Shown: positions 43,106 through 52,431, numbered from the stretch's first letter. The stretch: 64,000 nucleotides of DNA from 66-474 sp035281745 (GCA_035281745.1 DATEDI010000006.1:1-64000), one strand, 5' to 3'. Numbers and translations are program-made. The notes: a model not told the origin generated them from the sequence alone.

Positions 43106-44394
43106 GCGACGCGCGAACCCTTCAGCCCGTAATAGATGATGTATAGATAGCAGATCATCGGCAGCACGTAAGCGTGGTGCACGCCGACATGGTCGGCGAT
43201 CGCGCCTTGGGCGAGCGGGATGATCGCGCCGCCCACGATCGCCATCACCAGCAGGCTGGAAACCTTGCCGGTCAGTGGGCCGAATTTCTCGATGCCCAGG
43301 GTGAAGATGTTGGGAAACATGATCGAGTTGAACAGGCCGATCGCCACCACGCTCCATAACGCGACGTGGCCTGAGGTGAGCATGGTGGTGAGTACCAGCA
43401 GCGCGGCGATCGCGGCATTGAAGGCCAGCAACTTGCGCGTATCGATGCGCGTCAACAGCGCCGAGCCGACGAAGCGCCCCACCATCGCGCCGCCCCAGTA
43501 CAGCGACACGTAGCCGGTGGCGGCCGCTTCGCTCATGTTGCCGATGTCAGGCAGCGAGAGGTAGTTGACCATGAAGCTGCCGATCGAAACCTCGGCGCCG
43601 ACGTACACGAAGATCGCCAGCATGCCCAGCCACACGCGGCGCAGCTTCAACGCGTCGGCGAAGCGATGCTGCGAATCATCCGCAGCGGCCGTGTTCTCGA
43701 GTTGCGGCAGACGGCAAAGCCACACCACGATCGCCAGCAAGAACAGCACGATCGCGATGCCGATGTAAGGGCCCTGCACCAGGTGCGCCTGCTGCGCCTT
43801 GTAGGCGGCTTGCGCCGCGGGCGCGAGTTTGGCCAGTTCCGCCGCGCCCAGCACCGCGGCCGAGAGGATCAGGAAACCGCCCAACTTCGGCGCGATCGTG
43901 GTGCCCAGCGAGTTCAGCGCCTGGGCGAGGTTGAGCCGTGCCGATGCATAGCGCGCCGCGCCCAAAAGGCTCACGTACGGGTTGGCCGCGACCTGCAGCA
44001 GCGTGATGCCGCTGGCCAGCACGAAGAACGCGAGCAGGAACAGCGGATACGACTGCGCCTGTGCCGCGGGCAGGAACAACAATGCGCCGATGCCGGTGAC
44101 GATCAGCCCGATGATGATGCTGGCGCGATAACCCCAGTGCGCCAGCACCTTGCCCGACGGCAGCGACATGATGAAATACGCGCCGAAGAACGTGAATTGC
44201 ACCAGCATCACTTCGGTGTAGCTGAGCGTGAATACCGATTTCAGGTGCGGGATCAGTACGTCGTTCAGCGCCGTGATGAAGCCCCACATGAAAAAGATCG
44301 TGGTCATCACCGTCAGGGCGACGCGAGTACCGGGCGCGCGCCCTGATGGTGCAGGCGTGTCCGGCAGGCGTTCGCTCATGGGTTCGGGATTCAT
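43102..44394 (-). CDS. FucP/NagP-type sugar:H+ MFS transporter
   Basis: A 12-helix inner-membrane symporter of 430 residues in the FHS family. Signatures are FFMWGFITALNDVLIPHLK, GAYFIMSLPSGK, LLQVAANPYVSLLG, ARLNLAQALNSLGTTIAP and IVGGAIIPLAQG. It differs from the FucP at 50793-52091 and probably carries another hexose (mannose, glucose or GlcNAc). In the family, NagP-like proteins carry N-acetylglucosamine. The start is the ATG overlapping the cutC stop. Confidence 0.86.
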   Translation of the reverse strand: MNPEPMSERLPDTPAPSGRAPGTRVALTVMTTIFFMWGFITALNDVLIPHLKSVFTLSYTEVMLVQFTFFGAYFIMSLPSGKVLAHWGYRASIIIGLIVTGIGALLFLPAAQAQSYPLFLLAFFVLASGITLLQVAANPYVSLLGAARYASARLNLAQALNSLGTTIAPKLGGFLILSAAVLGAAELAKLAPAAQAAYKAQQAHLVQGPYIGIAIVLFLLAIVVWLCRLPQLENTAAADDSQHRFADALKLRRVWLGMLAIFVYVGAEVSIGSFMVNYLSLPDIGNMSEAAATGYVSLYWGGAMVGRFVGSALLTRIDTRKLLAFNAAIAALLVLTTMLTSGHVALWSVVAIGLFNSIMFPNIFTLGIEKFGPLTGKVSSLLVMAIVGGAIIPLAQGAIADHVGVHHAYVLPMICYLYIIYYGLKGSRVA

Positions 44395-45161
44395 TGCGAT
44401 GGATTCCTGCGGGACGGGTGCGCGGATGATGACAGCGTCCGTAGCGCGTCGACACGGGCGCGCACTTCGGTCGCGGCGGTTTGCCAATGGGCATCGCCCA
44501 TTTCGCCAAGCGTGGGAGGGGGATGATCCATGCGCGTGGTGATGCGCTTCCTGGCGGAGGCGTGGAATTCGTGCGCACCGGTGGCCTCCGCGATCGCCGC
44601 GATGTTTTGCGCGGTGATGCCGCCGCCCGGCATGATCGTGATGCGGCCATGCGCCTGCCCGATGAGCTTGCGGATCAGTGGCGCACCGGCCATCGCGTCC
44701 GCGGCCTGACCCGAAGTCAGCAGCCGATCGCAACCCAGCGCAATAATGGCTTCGAGCGCGCGTTCCGGGGCACGGGCGAAATCGAAGGCGCGGTGGAAAG
44801 TCATTGACATTTCTCCCGCGACATCCATCAGGGCGCGGCAACGCGGCACGTCGACCTCGGCTTCGGCGGTCAGCATGCCCAACACGGCGCCGGCGCAGCC
44901 CAGCGTCTTGCAGGTTTCGATGTCGCGCTGCATCACCTCGCATTCCAGATCGTTGAACACGAAGTCGCCGGCGCGCGGACGGATCAGCACGTGGACGGGA
45001 ATGCGCAAGCGTTCGCACGTGATCGCGATGGCCGCATGCGACGGTGTGAGTCCACCGACTTCGAGTGCCGAGCACAATTCCACGCGCGCCGCGCCGCCCG
45101 CTTCGGCCGCCAGCGCCGAGCCAACCGAATTGGCGGCGACTTCCAGGACGGGATTGCTCAT
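44391..45161 (-). CDS. cutC: CutC family protein
   Basis: A TIM-barrel protein of 256 residues with LEVAANSVGSALAAEAGGAARVELCSALEVGGLTPS, the IRPRAGDFVF strand, FHRAFDF, LTSGQA and IMPGGGI. CutC was named for copper homeostasis, but its biochemical role is disputed. Here it is locked between glycosylasparaginase and a sugar transporter by ATGA overlaps, which argues for a role in sugar or glycan metabolism rather than copper. The azurin gene is 12 kb away and unrelated in context. Confidence 0.9.
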   Translation of the reverse strand: MSNPVLEVAANSVGSALAAEAGGAARVELCSALEVGGLTPSHAAIAITCERLRIPVHVLIRPRAGDFVFNDLECEVMQRDIETCKTLGCAGAVLGMLTAEAEVDVPRCRALMDVAGEMSMTFHRAFDFARAPERALEAIIALGCDRLLTSGQAADAMAGAPLIRKLIGQAHGRITIMPGGGITAQNIAAIAEATGAHEFHASARKRITTRMDHPPPTLGEMGDAHWQTAATEVRARVDALRTLSSSAHPSRRNPSQ

Positions 45162-46186
45162 GCGCCGAGCACGCTTCCGGACTTGACCAGCGCACGCTGG
45201 TCCTGGGCATCGCACACCGCGTAAGCGAAGCCGGGCTGGATCGCCCACGCGCCGACTTCGCCATCCTTGTTCATCGCGAGAAAGGCGACCTGGATGTCGC
45301 CCGCGGTCGAGCGGTGCTTGCGCAGCACGCGCAGCACCGCTTCCTTGCAGGCCTCCTGCGGACTTCTGCCTTGGCGCATCAGTTCCACCACAAGGAATGA
45401 GCCGGCGTTGCGGATCACTTCCTCGCCGACACCCGTGGAGGTCGCCGCGCCGACTTCGCCATCGACGTACAGGCCTGCGCCGATGATGGGCGAGTCGCCC
45501 ACGCGACCGCGCAATTTCCAGGCCATGCCGCTGGTGGTGCAGGCGCCGGCCAGCTTGCCGCGCGCATCCCGCGCGAGGATGCCGATGGTGTCGTGGTTGT
45601 CCTTGCCGCCGGGCACGCCGGCGCCGTAGCTGCGCACTTCGCTGTTGACGACCGGCTTGTAATGCGCGGTTTTCAACCACTCGCGCCAGGCCTTGTTTGC
45701 GGCCGGCGTCAGCAGGTTCTGTTTCTTGAAACCCTGTTCCAGCGCAAACTGCCGGGCGCCCTCGCCAACCAGCAACACGTGCGGCGTGCGTTCCATCACC
45801 CGGCGCGCCACCGACACCGCGTGCTCGATGTCCTCGAGGCAGGCGACGCCGCCGCAATTCATGTCGGCATCCATGATGCTGGCGTCCAGCGTGACGTGAC
45901 CGTCGCGGTCGGGATAACCGCCCAGTCCCACACTGTGATTCTTGATGTCGGCTTCGGGCACCCGCGCGCCGGCTTCGACAGCGTCAAGGGAATGGCCGCC
46001 CCTGGAGAGAATGGTCCACGCCGCCTGATTCGCGGCCACGCCGAAATTCCAAGTCGATACCACGCGCACAGCACCTTTTGCGGGCGCACTGCTTGCGCCA
46101 GCGTCGGCGACGCCTGCGACGGGCGACAGCGCTGCGGCAGCGGCGCCCAGGGCGGCGGTCTTGAGGAAGCGGCGGCGGTTGGTCAT
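45158..46186 (-). CDS. N4-(beta-N-acetylglucosaminyl)-L-asparaginase
   Basis: Glycosylasparaginase cleaves the GlcNAc-Asn bond left after N-glycan trimming. It is an N-terminal nucleophile hydrolase of 342 residues. The autocleavage/catalytic site NHDTIGILARD places the nucleophile Thr after HD. GGYPDRDGHVTLDASIMD, GRVGDSPIIGAGLYVD and ATSTGVGEE are conserved. The N-terminus NRRRFLKTAALGAAAAALSP is a twin-arginine signal, so it is likely exported folded. It is the first gene of the five-gene minus-strand operon and diverges from the fucose operon. Confidence 0.92.
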   Translation of the reverse strand: MTNRRRFLKTAALGAAAAALSPVAGVADAGASSAPAKGAVRVVSTWNFGVAANQAAWTILSRGGHSLDAVEAGARVPEADIKNHSVGLGGYPDRDGHVTLDASIMDADMNCGGVACLEDIEHAVSVARRVMERTPHVLLVGEGARQFALEQGFKKQNLLTPAANKAWREWLKTAHYKPVVNSEVRSYGAGVPGGKDNHDTIGILARDARGKLAGACTTSGMAWKLRGRVGDSPIIGAGLYVDGEVGAATSTGVGEEVIRNAGSFLVVELMRQGRSPQEACKEAVLRVLRKHRSTAGDIQVAFLAMNKDGEVGAWAIQPGFAYAVCDAQDQRALVKSGSVLGA

Positions 46187-46270
46187 GGAGAGTCCTCTGC
46201 GGTGGCCGCTCGCGCGGATGATGCCACGACCGCGCCGAGGATGGTATGACGCGTGTTGCGTATATGGATA

Positions 46271-46276
46271 TATAAT
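46271..46276 (+). promoter_or_regulatory. TATAAT -10 box of the fucose operon
   Basis: A perfect TATAAT lies 33 bp before the aldo/keto reductase ATG in a short A/T-rich patch (GTATATGGATATATAATCC) within otherwise GC-rich DNA. No good -35 is spaced correctly, which suggests an activator-dependent promoter. The 122-bp gap between the two divergent operons must hold both promoters. Confidence 0.45.
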
Positions 46277-46308
46277 CCACCCATGAAACGATCGAACCCA
46301 TCGATCCA

Positions 46309-47403
46309 ATGGGACCGGAGCCCGGCTCCGTGACCACCGACACGGCCCGCTGCGAGTCCCGCGCCGAACGCGAAGCCGGTGCGGCCTCGCACGGAACCGC
46401 AGCTTCGCGTGTGCGCGTCGTCGGACCCGGTTTCGGCACCGCGCCGATCGGCAACCTGTATGCGGAAGTCGGCGACGACGAGGCACAAATGGCGCTGGAT
46501 CGCGCCTTGCAACTCGGCATCCGCTATTTCGACAGCGCGCCGTTCTATGGTCACGGCCTCGCCGAACGCAGGTTGGGAAGGGCGCTCGCGGGCGTGCCGC
46601 GCGACAGTTTTACGGTCTCGACCAAGGTTGGGCGACGCATCGAATCCGATCCCGCGCAGCGCGCGCCGATCAGTGACGGCTTCGCCATCTGCGGCAGCCG
46701 GGCGGTGTTCGATTACAGCCGCGATGGCGTCCGGCGTTCATTCGAATCCAGCCTGCCGCGGCTTGGGGTCGATCGTGTCGACATCCTGTTCCTGCACGAC
46801 ATCGGTCGCCTGACCCACGGCGACAGGCATCCACAGATGCTGCAACAGGCTTTGGACGAAGCGTTGCCGGCGATGGCCGCCTTGCGCGCACAGGGCGTCG
46901 TGCGGGCAATCGGTATCGGGGTCAACGAGGTCGAAGTGTGCATGGAATTGATGCCGCGCTTCGACCTCGACTGCATCATGCTGGCAGGACGCTACACCTT
47001 GTTCGAGCAGGCGGCCGCGCTGCCGATGCTGGGCGAAGCGCATCGTCGCGGGGTCAAGGTGATCGTCGCGGCGCCGTACAACTCCGGCCTGCTCGGCGAG
47101 CCGCACGTTCCCGGCAAGACCTACGACTACGCGCCAGCGGGTGCGGATACATTGAAGCGCGCGCACGAAATCTACACGATCTGCAACGAGGAAGGCGTCG
47201 ACGTGGGCGCCGCGGCGCTGCAATTTCCATTGGCGCATCATGCCGTATGCGCCGTGGTCGCGGGCATGCGCAACGTGATGGAAGTCGAAAGCACGATCGC
47301 GCGCAGCAGTCAGCGGCTTCCAGCGCGGGTTTGGCGACGATTGCAGGCGGCGGGAATCATCGATGCCGCGGCACCGATGCCCGCCGTGGATGCGCCCCGG
47401 TGA
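46309..47403 (+). CDS. Aldo/keto reductase, probable L-fucose dehydrogenase
   Basis: A (beta/alpha)8 NAD(P)-dependent enzyme of 364 residues. The AKR tetrad is visible: Asp and Tyr in YFDSAPFYGHGLAERRLG, Lys in STKVGR and His in LFLHDI. The subgroup is that of D-threo-aldose/L-fucose dehydrogenases. In this operon it would oxidise L-fucose to L-fucono-lactone. The first ~35 residues are variable, and a GTG at 46330 is an alternative start. It overlaps the next gene by GTGA. Confidence 0.82.
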   Translation: MGPEPGSVTTDTARCESRAEREAGAASHGTAASRVRVVGPGFGTAPIGNLYAEVGDDEAQMALDRALQLGIRYFDSAPFYGHGLAERRLGRALAGVPRDSFTVSTKVGRRIESDPAQRAPISDGFAICGSRAVFDYSRDGVRRSFESSLPRLGVDRVDILFLHDIGRLTHGDRHPQMLQQALDEALPAMAALRAQGVVRAIGIGVNEVEVCMELMPRFDLDCIMLAGRYTLFEQAAALPMLGEAHRRGVKVIVAAPYNSGLLGEPHVPGKTYDYAPAGADTLKRAHEIYTICNEEGVDVGAAALQFPLAHHAVCAVVAGMRNVMEVESTIARSSQRLPARVWRRLQAAGIIDAAAPMPAVDAPR

Positions 47404-48146
47404 GTGCGCGGCTCGAAGGCAAGCGTTGCCTGGTCACCGCGGCCGGCGCGGGCATCGGTCGCGCGGCGGCGCTGGCGTTCGCGCGTGAAGGTGGGGATGT
47501 GCTGGCCACCGACATCGATGCTTCGGCGTTGCGACCATTGGCGGCGAAAAACAACGCGATCCGCACTGCGTTGCTGGACGTCGCGGATGCCGCGCAGATT
47601 GCATCGTTGGTGGAAGCGAACCCTGTGGTCGACGTACTGTTCAACTGCGCGGGCTATGTGCACGCGGGAACCATCCTCGATACCGATGAGGCCGCATGGC
47701 GGCGTTCGTTCGCAATCAATGTCGATTCGATGTTCCGTCTCTGCAAGGCAGTGCTGCCCGGCATGCTCGAGCGCGGGCGCGGCAGCATCGTCAACATGGG
47801 GTCGGTTGCGTCCAGCGTGAAAGGCGTGCCCAACCGCTTCGCCTACGGTGCGACCAAGGCCGCGGTGATCGGCCTCACGAAGGCCATCGCGACGGATTAC
47901 GTGGCGCGCGGGGTGCGCTGCAACGCAATCTGTCCCGGCACCGTGAAGACGCCGTCGCTGGAACAGCGCGTCGCGGCACTGGGCGGTGATCGCGACAGTG
48001 TCTGGAAAAGTTTCATCGACCGCCAGCCGATGGGGCGTCTGGGCGAGGCGGAGGAGATCGCTGCACTGGCGGTGTATCTCGCGTCCGACGAAGCATCGTT
48101 CACCACGGGCGCAATACACGTGATCGACGGCGGCTGGACGGGGTGA
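47400..48146 (+). CDS. SDR, probable 2-keto-3-deoxy-L-fuconate dehydrogenase
   Basis: A Rossmann dehydrogenase of 248 residues, with TAAGAGIGRAAALAFAREG, NCAG, GSVASS and the catalytic Y-x-x-x-K in FAYGATKAAV. ATDID after the second strand favours NAD+. The GTG start overlaps the stop of the preceding gene. By analogy with the Xanthomonas campestris fucose pathway it oxidises 2-keto-3-deoxy-L-fuconate to the 2,4-diketo acid. Confidence 0.85.
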   Translation: MSARLEGKRCLVTAAGAGIGRAAALAFAREGGDVLATDIDASALRPLAAKNNAIRTALLDVADAAQIASLVEANPVVDVLFNCAGYVHAGTILDTDEAAWRRSFAINVDSMFRLCKAVLPGMLERGRGSIVNMGSVASSVKGVPNRFAYGATKAAVIGLTKAIATDYVARGVRCNAICPGTVKTPSLEQRVAALGGDRDSVWKSFIDRQPMGRLGEAEEIAALAVYLASDEASFTTGAIHVIDGGWTG

Positions 48147-48150
48147 CCGC

Positions 48151-48993
48151 ATGAAGCTGGTGCGCTACGGATACACGGGTCGCGAAAAGCCGGGCATGCT
48201 GGATGCGCATGGTGCGCTGCGTGGTCTGTCGCAGATCGTGGAAGACATCGCCGGTGATGCGTTGACGAACGAAAGCATCCGGCGCCTGTGCGCGCTCGAT
48301 CCGGAAGCGCTGCCGAAAGTCGAGGGCACCCCGCGTCTCGGTGCGCCGGTCGGACGCGTCGGAAAAATCATCTGCGTCGGCTTGAACTTCGCCGATCACG
48401 CCGCGGAGTCGGGTCAGCCGGTGCCGGACCAGCCCGTGCTGTTCATGAAGGCAACAAGTGCGATCGCCGGCGCGTTCGATGACGTGCTGATTCCGCGCGG
48501 CGGGACGAAAGTCGATTGGGAAGTGGAGCTGGGCGTCGTGATCGGCGACGCGGCGCGCGACGTGTCGCAGGACCACGCGCTCGATCACGTCGCCGGTTAC
48601 CTGATCGTCAACGACGTGTCCGAACGCGCCTTCCAGTTCGACCACGGTGGCCAGTGGGTGAAGGGCAAAAGTTGCGACACCTTCGCGCCGCTCGGGCCGT
48701 GGCTGGTGACGCGCGACGAGGTGCCCGACCCGCAGGACCTTGCGATGTGGTTGAGCGTGAACGAACACCGTTACCAAGAGGGCAACACGCGCACGATGAT
48801 CTTCGATGTCGCGACGCTGGTCAGCCACATCAGCCACTACATGACGCTCGAACCCGGCGATGTGATTTCGACCGGTACGCCGCCGGGTGTGGGCCTCGGC
48901 CAGAAGCCGCCGGTGTACCTCAAATCCGGCGACGTGATGGAACTCGGCATCGCCGGGCTGGGCGTGCAGCGCCAGCGGGTGGCGGCGTCCTGA
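48151..48993 (+). CDS. FAA-family hydrolase, probable 2,4-diketo-3-deoxy-L-fuconate hydrolase
   Basis: A fumarylacetoacetase-fold enzyme of 280 residues. The metal-binding core is intact: GLNFADHAAESG, the acidic triad in DWEVELGVVIG, NDVSERAFQ, GKSCDTFAPLGPW and STGTPPGVGLG. The expected reaction splits the diketo acid into pyruvate and L-lactate. It follows the SDR by 4 bp and precedes L-fuconate dehydratase by 5 bp. Confidence 0.86.
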   Translation: MKLVRYGYTGREKPGMLDAHGALRGLSQIVEDIAGDALTNESIRRLCALDPEALPKVEGTPRLGAPVGRVGKIICVGLNFADHAAESGQPVPDQPVLFMKATSAIAGAFDDVLIPRGGTKVDWEVELGVVIGDAARDVSQDHALDHVAGYLIVNDVSERAFQFDHGGQWVKGKSCDTFAPLGPWLVTRDEVPDPQDLAMWLSVNEHRYQEGNTRTMIFDVATLVSHISHYMTLEPGDVISTGTPPGVGLGQKPPVYLKSGDVMELGIAGLGVQRQRVAAS

Positions 48994-48998
48994 TCGCC

Positions 48999-50351
48999 AT
49001 GGATACGCGCGACACGCCTTCGCGAATCGAAATCGGCCGCACGGCCCGAATCGTGGCACTGGAGGCCGAGGACATCCGCTTCCCCACCTCGCGTGGATGC
49101 ATCGGCTCGGACGCAATGAACCGCGACCCCGATTATTCGGCGGTGTACATCACGCTGCGCACCGACGATGCTTCGGGGCTCGCCGGCCATGCGCTGGTAT
49201 TCACGATCGGGCGCGGCAACGAAGTGCAGGCCGCGGCGGTGCACACGTTATGCGCGTTGGTGGAGCGCCGCGGCGTCACCGAGGTGCTGGATGACCTCGG
49301 CGGCTTCGCGCGCAGTCTGACCCACGATTCACAACTGCGCTGGCTGGGCCCGGAAAAGGGCGTGATGCACATGGCCATCGGCGGCGTCGTCAATGCGGCC
49401 TGGGACATGGCGGCGCGCCGGGCGGGGTTGCCTCTGTGGCGATTCATCGGCGAGCTGTCGCCCGAGCAGATCGTCGCCGCGATCGATTTCCGTTACCTCG
49501 GCGACGCGCTGACGCCCGACGAGGCGCTGGCGATCCTGCGTCGCGCGCAACCCGGCCGCGATGCGCGGATCGCCGAATTGCTGCAGCGCGGTTACCCCGC
49601 CTATACCAGCTCGCCCGGCTGGCTCGGCTACTCCGACGAAAAGCTGACCCAGTTGACGCGGCAGGCGGTCGCGGACGGCTTCCGCACCTTGAAGCTCAAG
49701 GTCGGCGAAAACCTCGAGGACGACAGGCGCCGGTTCACCATCGCGCGCGCCGCGGCGGGCGAAGGCGTCGCGATTGCAGTGGATGCCAACCAGCGATGGG
49801 ACGTTGCCCCCGCGATCGACTGGATTCGCGCGCTCGCGCCGTTTCGTCCCGCCTGGATCGAAGAGCCGACCAGCCCCGACGACGTACTCGGCCATGCCGC
49901 GATCCGATGCGCAGTGACGCCCGTGCCGATTTCCACCGGCGAGCACACGCACAACCGGGTGATGTTCAAGCAACTGCTGCAGGCGCGCGCCGTCGATCTT
50001 CTGCACATCGATGCCACGCGGGTCGGCGGCGTCAACGAGAATCTCGCGATCCTCCTGCTGGCCGCGAAGTTCGGTGTGCCGGTGTTTCCGCACGCGGGCG
50101 GCGTTGGCCTGTGCGAAATGGTGCAGCACCTCGCGATGGCGGATTTCGCCGCGATCAGCGGATCCATGGAGGATCGGGCGATCGAATACGTTGATCACCT
50201 GCACGAGCACTTCATCGATCCGGTGCGCGTGCATGGCGGACGTTATCTCGCGCCCACGGCGCCGGGGTTCTCGACCGAGATGCGCGAAGCGTCATTGCAC
50301 GAGTTTGCGTGGCCGGGCGGGCCCGCGTGGCAGTCCGGAAGCGACGATTGA
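48999..50351 (+). CDS. L-fuconate dehydratase
   Basis: An enolase-superfamily enzyme of 450 residues that dehydrates L-fuconate to 2-keto-3-deoxy-L-fuconate. The KxK base is in TLKLKVGE, the metal ligands in AVDANQRW, WIEEPTSPDD and STGEHTHN, and the catalytic His in FPHAGGVGLCEMVQH. The N-terminal EAEDIRFPTSRGCIGSDAMN-like segment is diagnostic for this subgroup, characterised in Xanthomonas campestris. It is the last gene of the plus-strand operon. Confidence 0.93.
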   Translation: MDTRDTPSRIEIGRTARIVALEAEDIRFPTSRGCIGSDAMNRDPDYSAVYITLRTDDASGLAGHALVFTIGRGNEVQAAAVHTLCALVERRGVTEVLDDLGGFARSLTHDSQLRWLGPEKGVMHMAIGGVVNAAWDMAARRAGLPLWRFIGELSPEQIVAAIDFRYLGDALTPDEALAILRRAQPGRDARIAELLQRGYPAYTSSPGWLGYSDEKLTQLTRQAVADGFRTLKLKVGENLEDDRRRFTIARAAAGEGVAIAVDANQRWDVAPAIDWIRALAPFRPAWIEEPTSPDDVLGHAAIRCAVTPVPISTGEHTHNRVMFKQLLQARAVDLLHIDATRVGGVNENLAILLLAAKFGVPVFPHAGGVGLCEMVQHLAMADFAAISGSMEDRAIEYVDHLHEHFIDPVRVHGGRYLAPTAPGFSTEMREASLHEFAWPGGPAWQSGSDD

Positions 50352-50362
50352 ACTCCCTTTAT

Positions 50363-50406
50363 CGTCATTCCGGACGCCGCGCAGCGGCTTTCGCCGGAAT
50401 GACGAC
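50363..50406. repeat. CGTCATTCCGG-type dispersed hairpin
   Basis: CGTCATTCCGGACGCCGCGC pairs with GCCGGAATGACGACG-type sequence downstream. It stands between convergent genes (fuconate dehydratase and the mutarotase) and may act as a bidirectional terminator. Related elements are at about 23272 and 54575. Confidence 0.65.
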
Positions 50407-50430
50407 GATCAGAATTGCTTTCTCTTCACG

Positions 50431-50796
50431 CTAGGTGTTGCGGTCCAACGCTTCCGCTAACGAAAACATCCGCATCATCGGCACCCATTTCTCGCCCGGT
50501 TCCGCGAACGGCAGCGGCTGCTGGAACTTCCACATCAAGGCTTCCCACGCCTGAACGCGGGGGTTTCCGGCGTCGGCCGCGGCCTTGGCATCGGGCGAGA
50601 AGTCTTCCGGCACCTCCATCGCCATCACCAGCCGGTCGCCGGCGCGAAAGATTTCGAGATCGCGGATACCGGCGGCGCGAATCGAATCCACGACCTCCGG
50701 CCAGATGTTTTCGGGTCGGTGCCAGCATTCGTATTCGGCGATCAGCGCGGGGTCGTCTTTGAGGTCGAGGGCGTAGTAAAGGCGCATGGCGGTCAT
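50431..50796 (-). CDS. L-rhamnose mutarotase-family protein (fucose mutarotase role)
   Basis: A 121-residue ferredoxin-like protein of the RhaM/DUF718 family, which interconverts sugar anomers. It shows RLYYALDLKDDPALIAEYECWH, VVDSIRAAGIRDLEIFRAGDRLVMAMEV and WEALMWKFQQPLPFA. It overlaps the fucP stop by ATGA, which points to L-fucose as its sugar here, feeding the dehydrogenase its preferred anomer. Confidence 0.86.
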   Translation of the reverse strand: MTAMRLYYALDLKDDPALIAEYECWHRPENIWPEVVDSIRAAGIRDLEIFRAGDRLVMAMEVPEDFSPDAKAAADAGNPRVQAWEALMWKFQQPLPFAEPGEKWVPMMRMFSLAEALDRNT

Positions 50797-52091
50797 GCGG
50801 GTTGGGAGCGGGCGCGTTGCATCGCGAACAGCAACACGGCCACGAAGCAGCCCAGCGGCACCAGCATCGCGCGGGCGATCCCCGCCGCGTCCGAGACTGC
50901 ACCCATCAGCGCGGTCAGCACCGCGCCGCCGATGATCGCCATCACCAGCAGCGATGCGCCGAGCTTGCGATCGCTGTCGTTGAAGCCGTCCACGCCCAAC
51001 GCAAAGATCGTCGGATACATCACCGACATGAAGAAGCTCGCGACCACCAATGCGATCAGCCCAATCATGCCCGGCGAAGCGATGCCAATTGCACATAGCG
51101 CGACATTGATCGCGGCGAACAGCGCCAGCAAGGTGCGCGGCGCGACCGCACGCATCAACGCGGTGCCGGCGAAACGTCCCAGCGTGAACAGCACCAGCGA
51201 CGCCATCAGGTAGTCGGCGGCGCGTCGCTCGGGCGTGCCCGGCATCGTGCCCTGGCAATAGCGGATCAGATAACTCCACACGCCGACCTGCGCGCCCACG
51301 TAGAAGAATTGCGCGGCCACCGCGGACAGGAAATGCCGGTCGCGCAGCAGGCGCCCGAAATGCCGCGTGCCGCTGCTGCGATCCGTCTGATCTTCGCCGT
51401 GCGCGGGAAACGGCACGATCGCGATCATCAGCGCGAACGCGATCACCACGCACGCAATCACCAGATACGGCGTCTGCACCGTCAGCGACTGGCCGATGAA
51501 ATACGCGTGCCGAGCGGCCGGCGTCATTGCGGCGAGTTGTTCGGGGGTGTGCTCGACGCCATTGAAAATGAAGTCGCGCCCGATCAGGACGCCCGCGATC
51601 GAACCCAGCGGATTGAAGGATTGTGCAAAGTTCAACCGGCGCGCGCCGCCCTCGGGCGGGCCGAGCACCGTCACCAGCGGATTGGCCGAGGTTTCCAGAA
51701 AGGACAATCCGCTCGCGATCACGAACAGGCCGCACAGGAAAATCGCGTAGGTCTGCGTGGCAGCGGCGGGATAAAACAGCAGCGCGCCCAACGCGTACAG
51801 GATCAGTCCGATCAGGATCGCACTCTTGAAGCCGAACCGGCGCATGCACATGCCGGCGGGAATCGCGAGCAGGAAATAGCCGAGATAGAACGCGCTCTGC
51901 ACCAGCCCGGCCTGGAGATCGCTGAGCGTGAACGCATTCTTGAACTGCTTGATCAGGATGTCGTTGAGGTTGTTGGCGACACCCCACAGGAAGAACAGGC
52001 CGACGATCAGCGCGAACGCCAGCAGCGAAGCGCGTGCCGGCGACGACTCCCTGCTGTCGTGCGGTGTGGCGGCAGCGTCGGCATGCTGCAT
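50793..52091 (-). CDS. fucP: L-fucose:H+ symporter FucP
   Basis: A 12-helix MFS protein of 432 residues. Characteristic segments are LFFLWGVANNLNDILIKQFKNAF, AFYLGYFLLAIPAGMCMRRFG, SFLETSANPLVTVLGPPEGGARRLNFAQSFNPLGSIAGVLIG and MYPTIFALGVDGF. The Asp in NNLND and Glu in FLETSANP correspond to substrate/proton residues of FucP. The ATG at 52091 gives a normal N-terminus. It leads a two-gene unit with the mutarotase, divergent from the IclR regulator. Confidence 0.92.
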   Translation of the reverse strand: MQHADAAATPHDSRESSPARASLLAFALIVGLFFLWGVANNLNDILIKQFKNAFTLSDLQAGLVQSAFYLGYFLLAIPAGMCMRRFGFKSAILIGLILYALGALLFYPAAATQTYAIFLCGLFVIASGLSFLETSANPLVTVLGPPEGGARRLNFAQSFNPLGSIAGVLIGRDFIFNGVEHTPEQLAAMTPAARHAYFIGQSLTVQTPYLVIACVVIAFALMIAIVPFPAHGEDQTDRSSGTRHFGRLLRDRHFLSAVAAQFFYVGAQVGVWSYLIRYCQGTMPGTPERRAADYLMASLVLFTLGRFAGTALMRAVAPRTLLALFAAINVALCAIGIASPGMIGLIALVVASFFMSVMYPTIFALGVDGFNDSDRKLGASLLVMAIIGGAVLTALMGAVSDAAGIARAMLVPLGCFVAVLLFAMQRARSQPA

Positions 52092-52431
52092 GCGTGGCTC
52101 CTGCTGACGAAGCGTTGACGTATCGGATCCTCGGGAGGTGCGCCAGCCTGAACCCATTCCGTTCGCGTCGAGCGCAGCTCGCGCGACCGGCAGAGTCGAA
52201 ACGCCCTTCGATTTCGGCCCGTCTTTTCCAAAGCCGGACCTCCGCTCAGAGTCTGCCCCGGATTTGATCCGGGGGCGAACGTTTGTCGTACTCGGGCGCT
52301 ATCGCCCGAAGGGAAAGTTGCCCGCTATCGATTCTCGTTCGATACTAGCTTGTGATTCGATGCGTTGTAAATATAAAATCTTGCTTCGCCAATGCAAAGA
52401 TGGCTGTCGCGTAAAGACTACGGGGACGATC
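52092..52431. promoter_or_regulatory. fucP / iclR divergent control region
   Basis: No gene lies in this 340-bp gap. It contains two perfect inverted repeats, CCCCGGAT-TTG-ATCCGGGG (52256-52274) and CGGGCG-CTAT-CGCCCG (52293-52308). On the plus strand TTGTGA (52350-52355) and TATAAA (52372-52377), 16 bases apart, form a plausible promoter for the IclR gene in a local A/T-rich patch. The fucP promoter on the other strand was not resolved. Confidence 0.5.

Noticed and set aside
43102..45264. 720-codon single frame suggesting a CutC-transporter fusion
   Set aside because: The upstream part is cutC read out of frame. The transporter has its own ATG overlapping the cutC stop.
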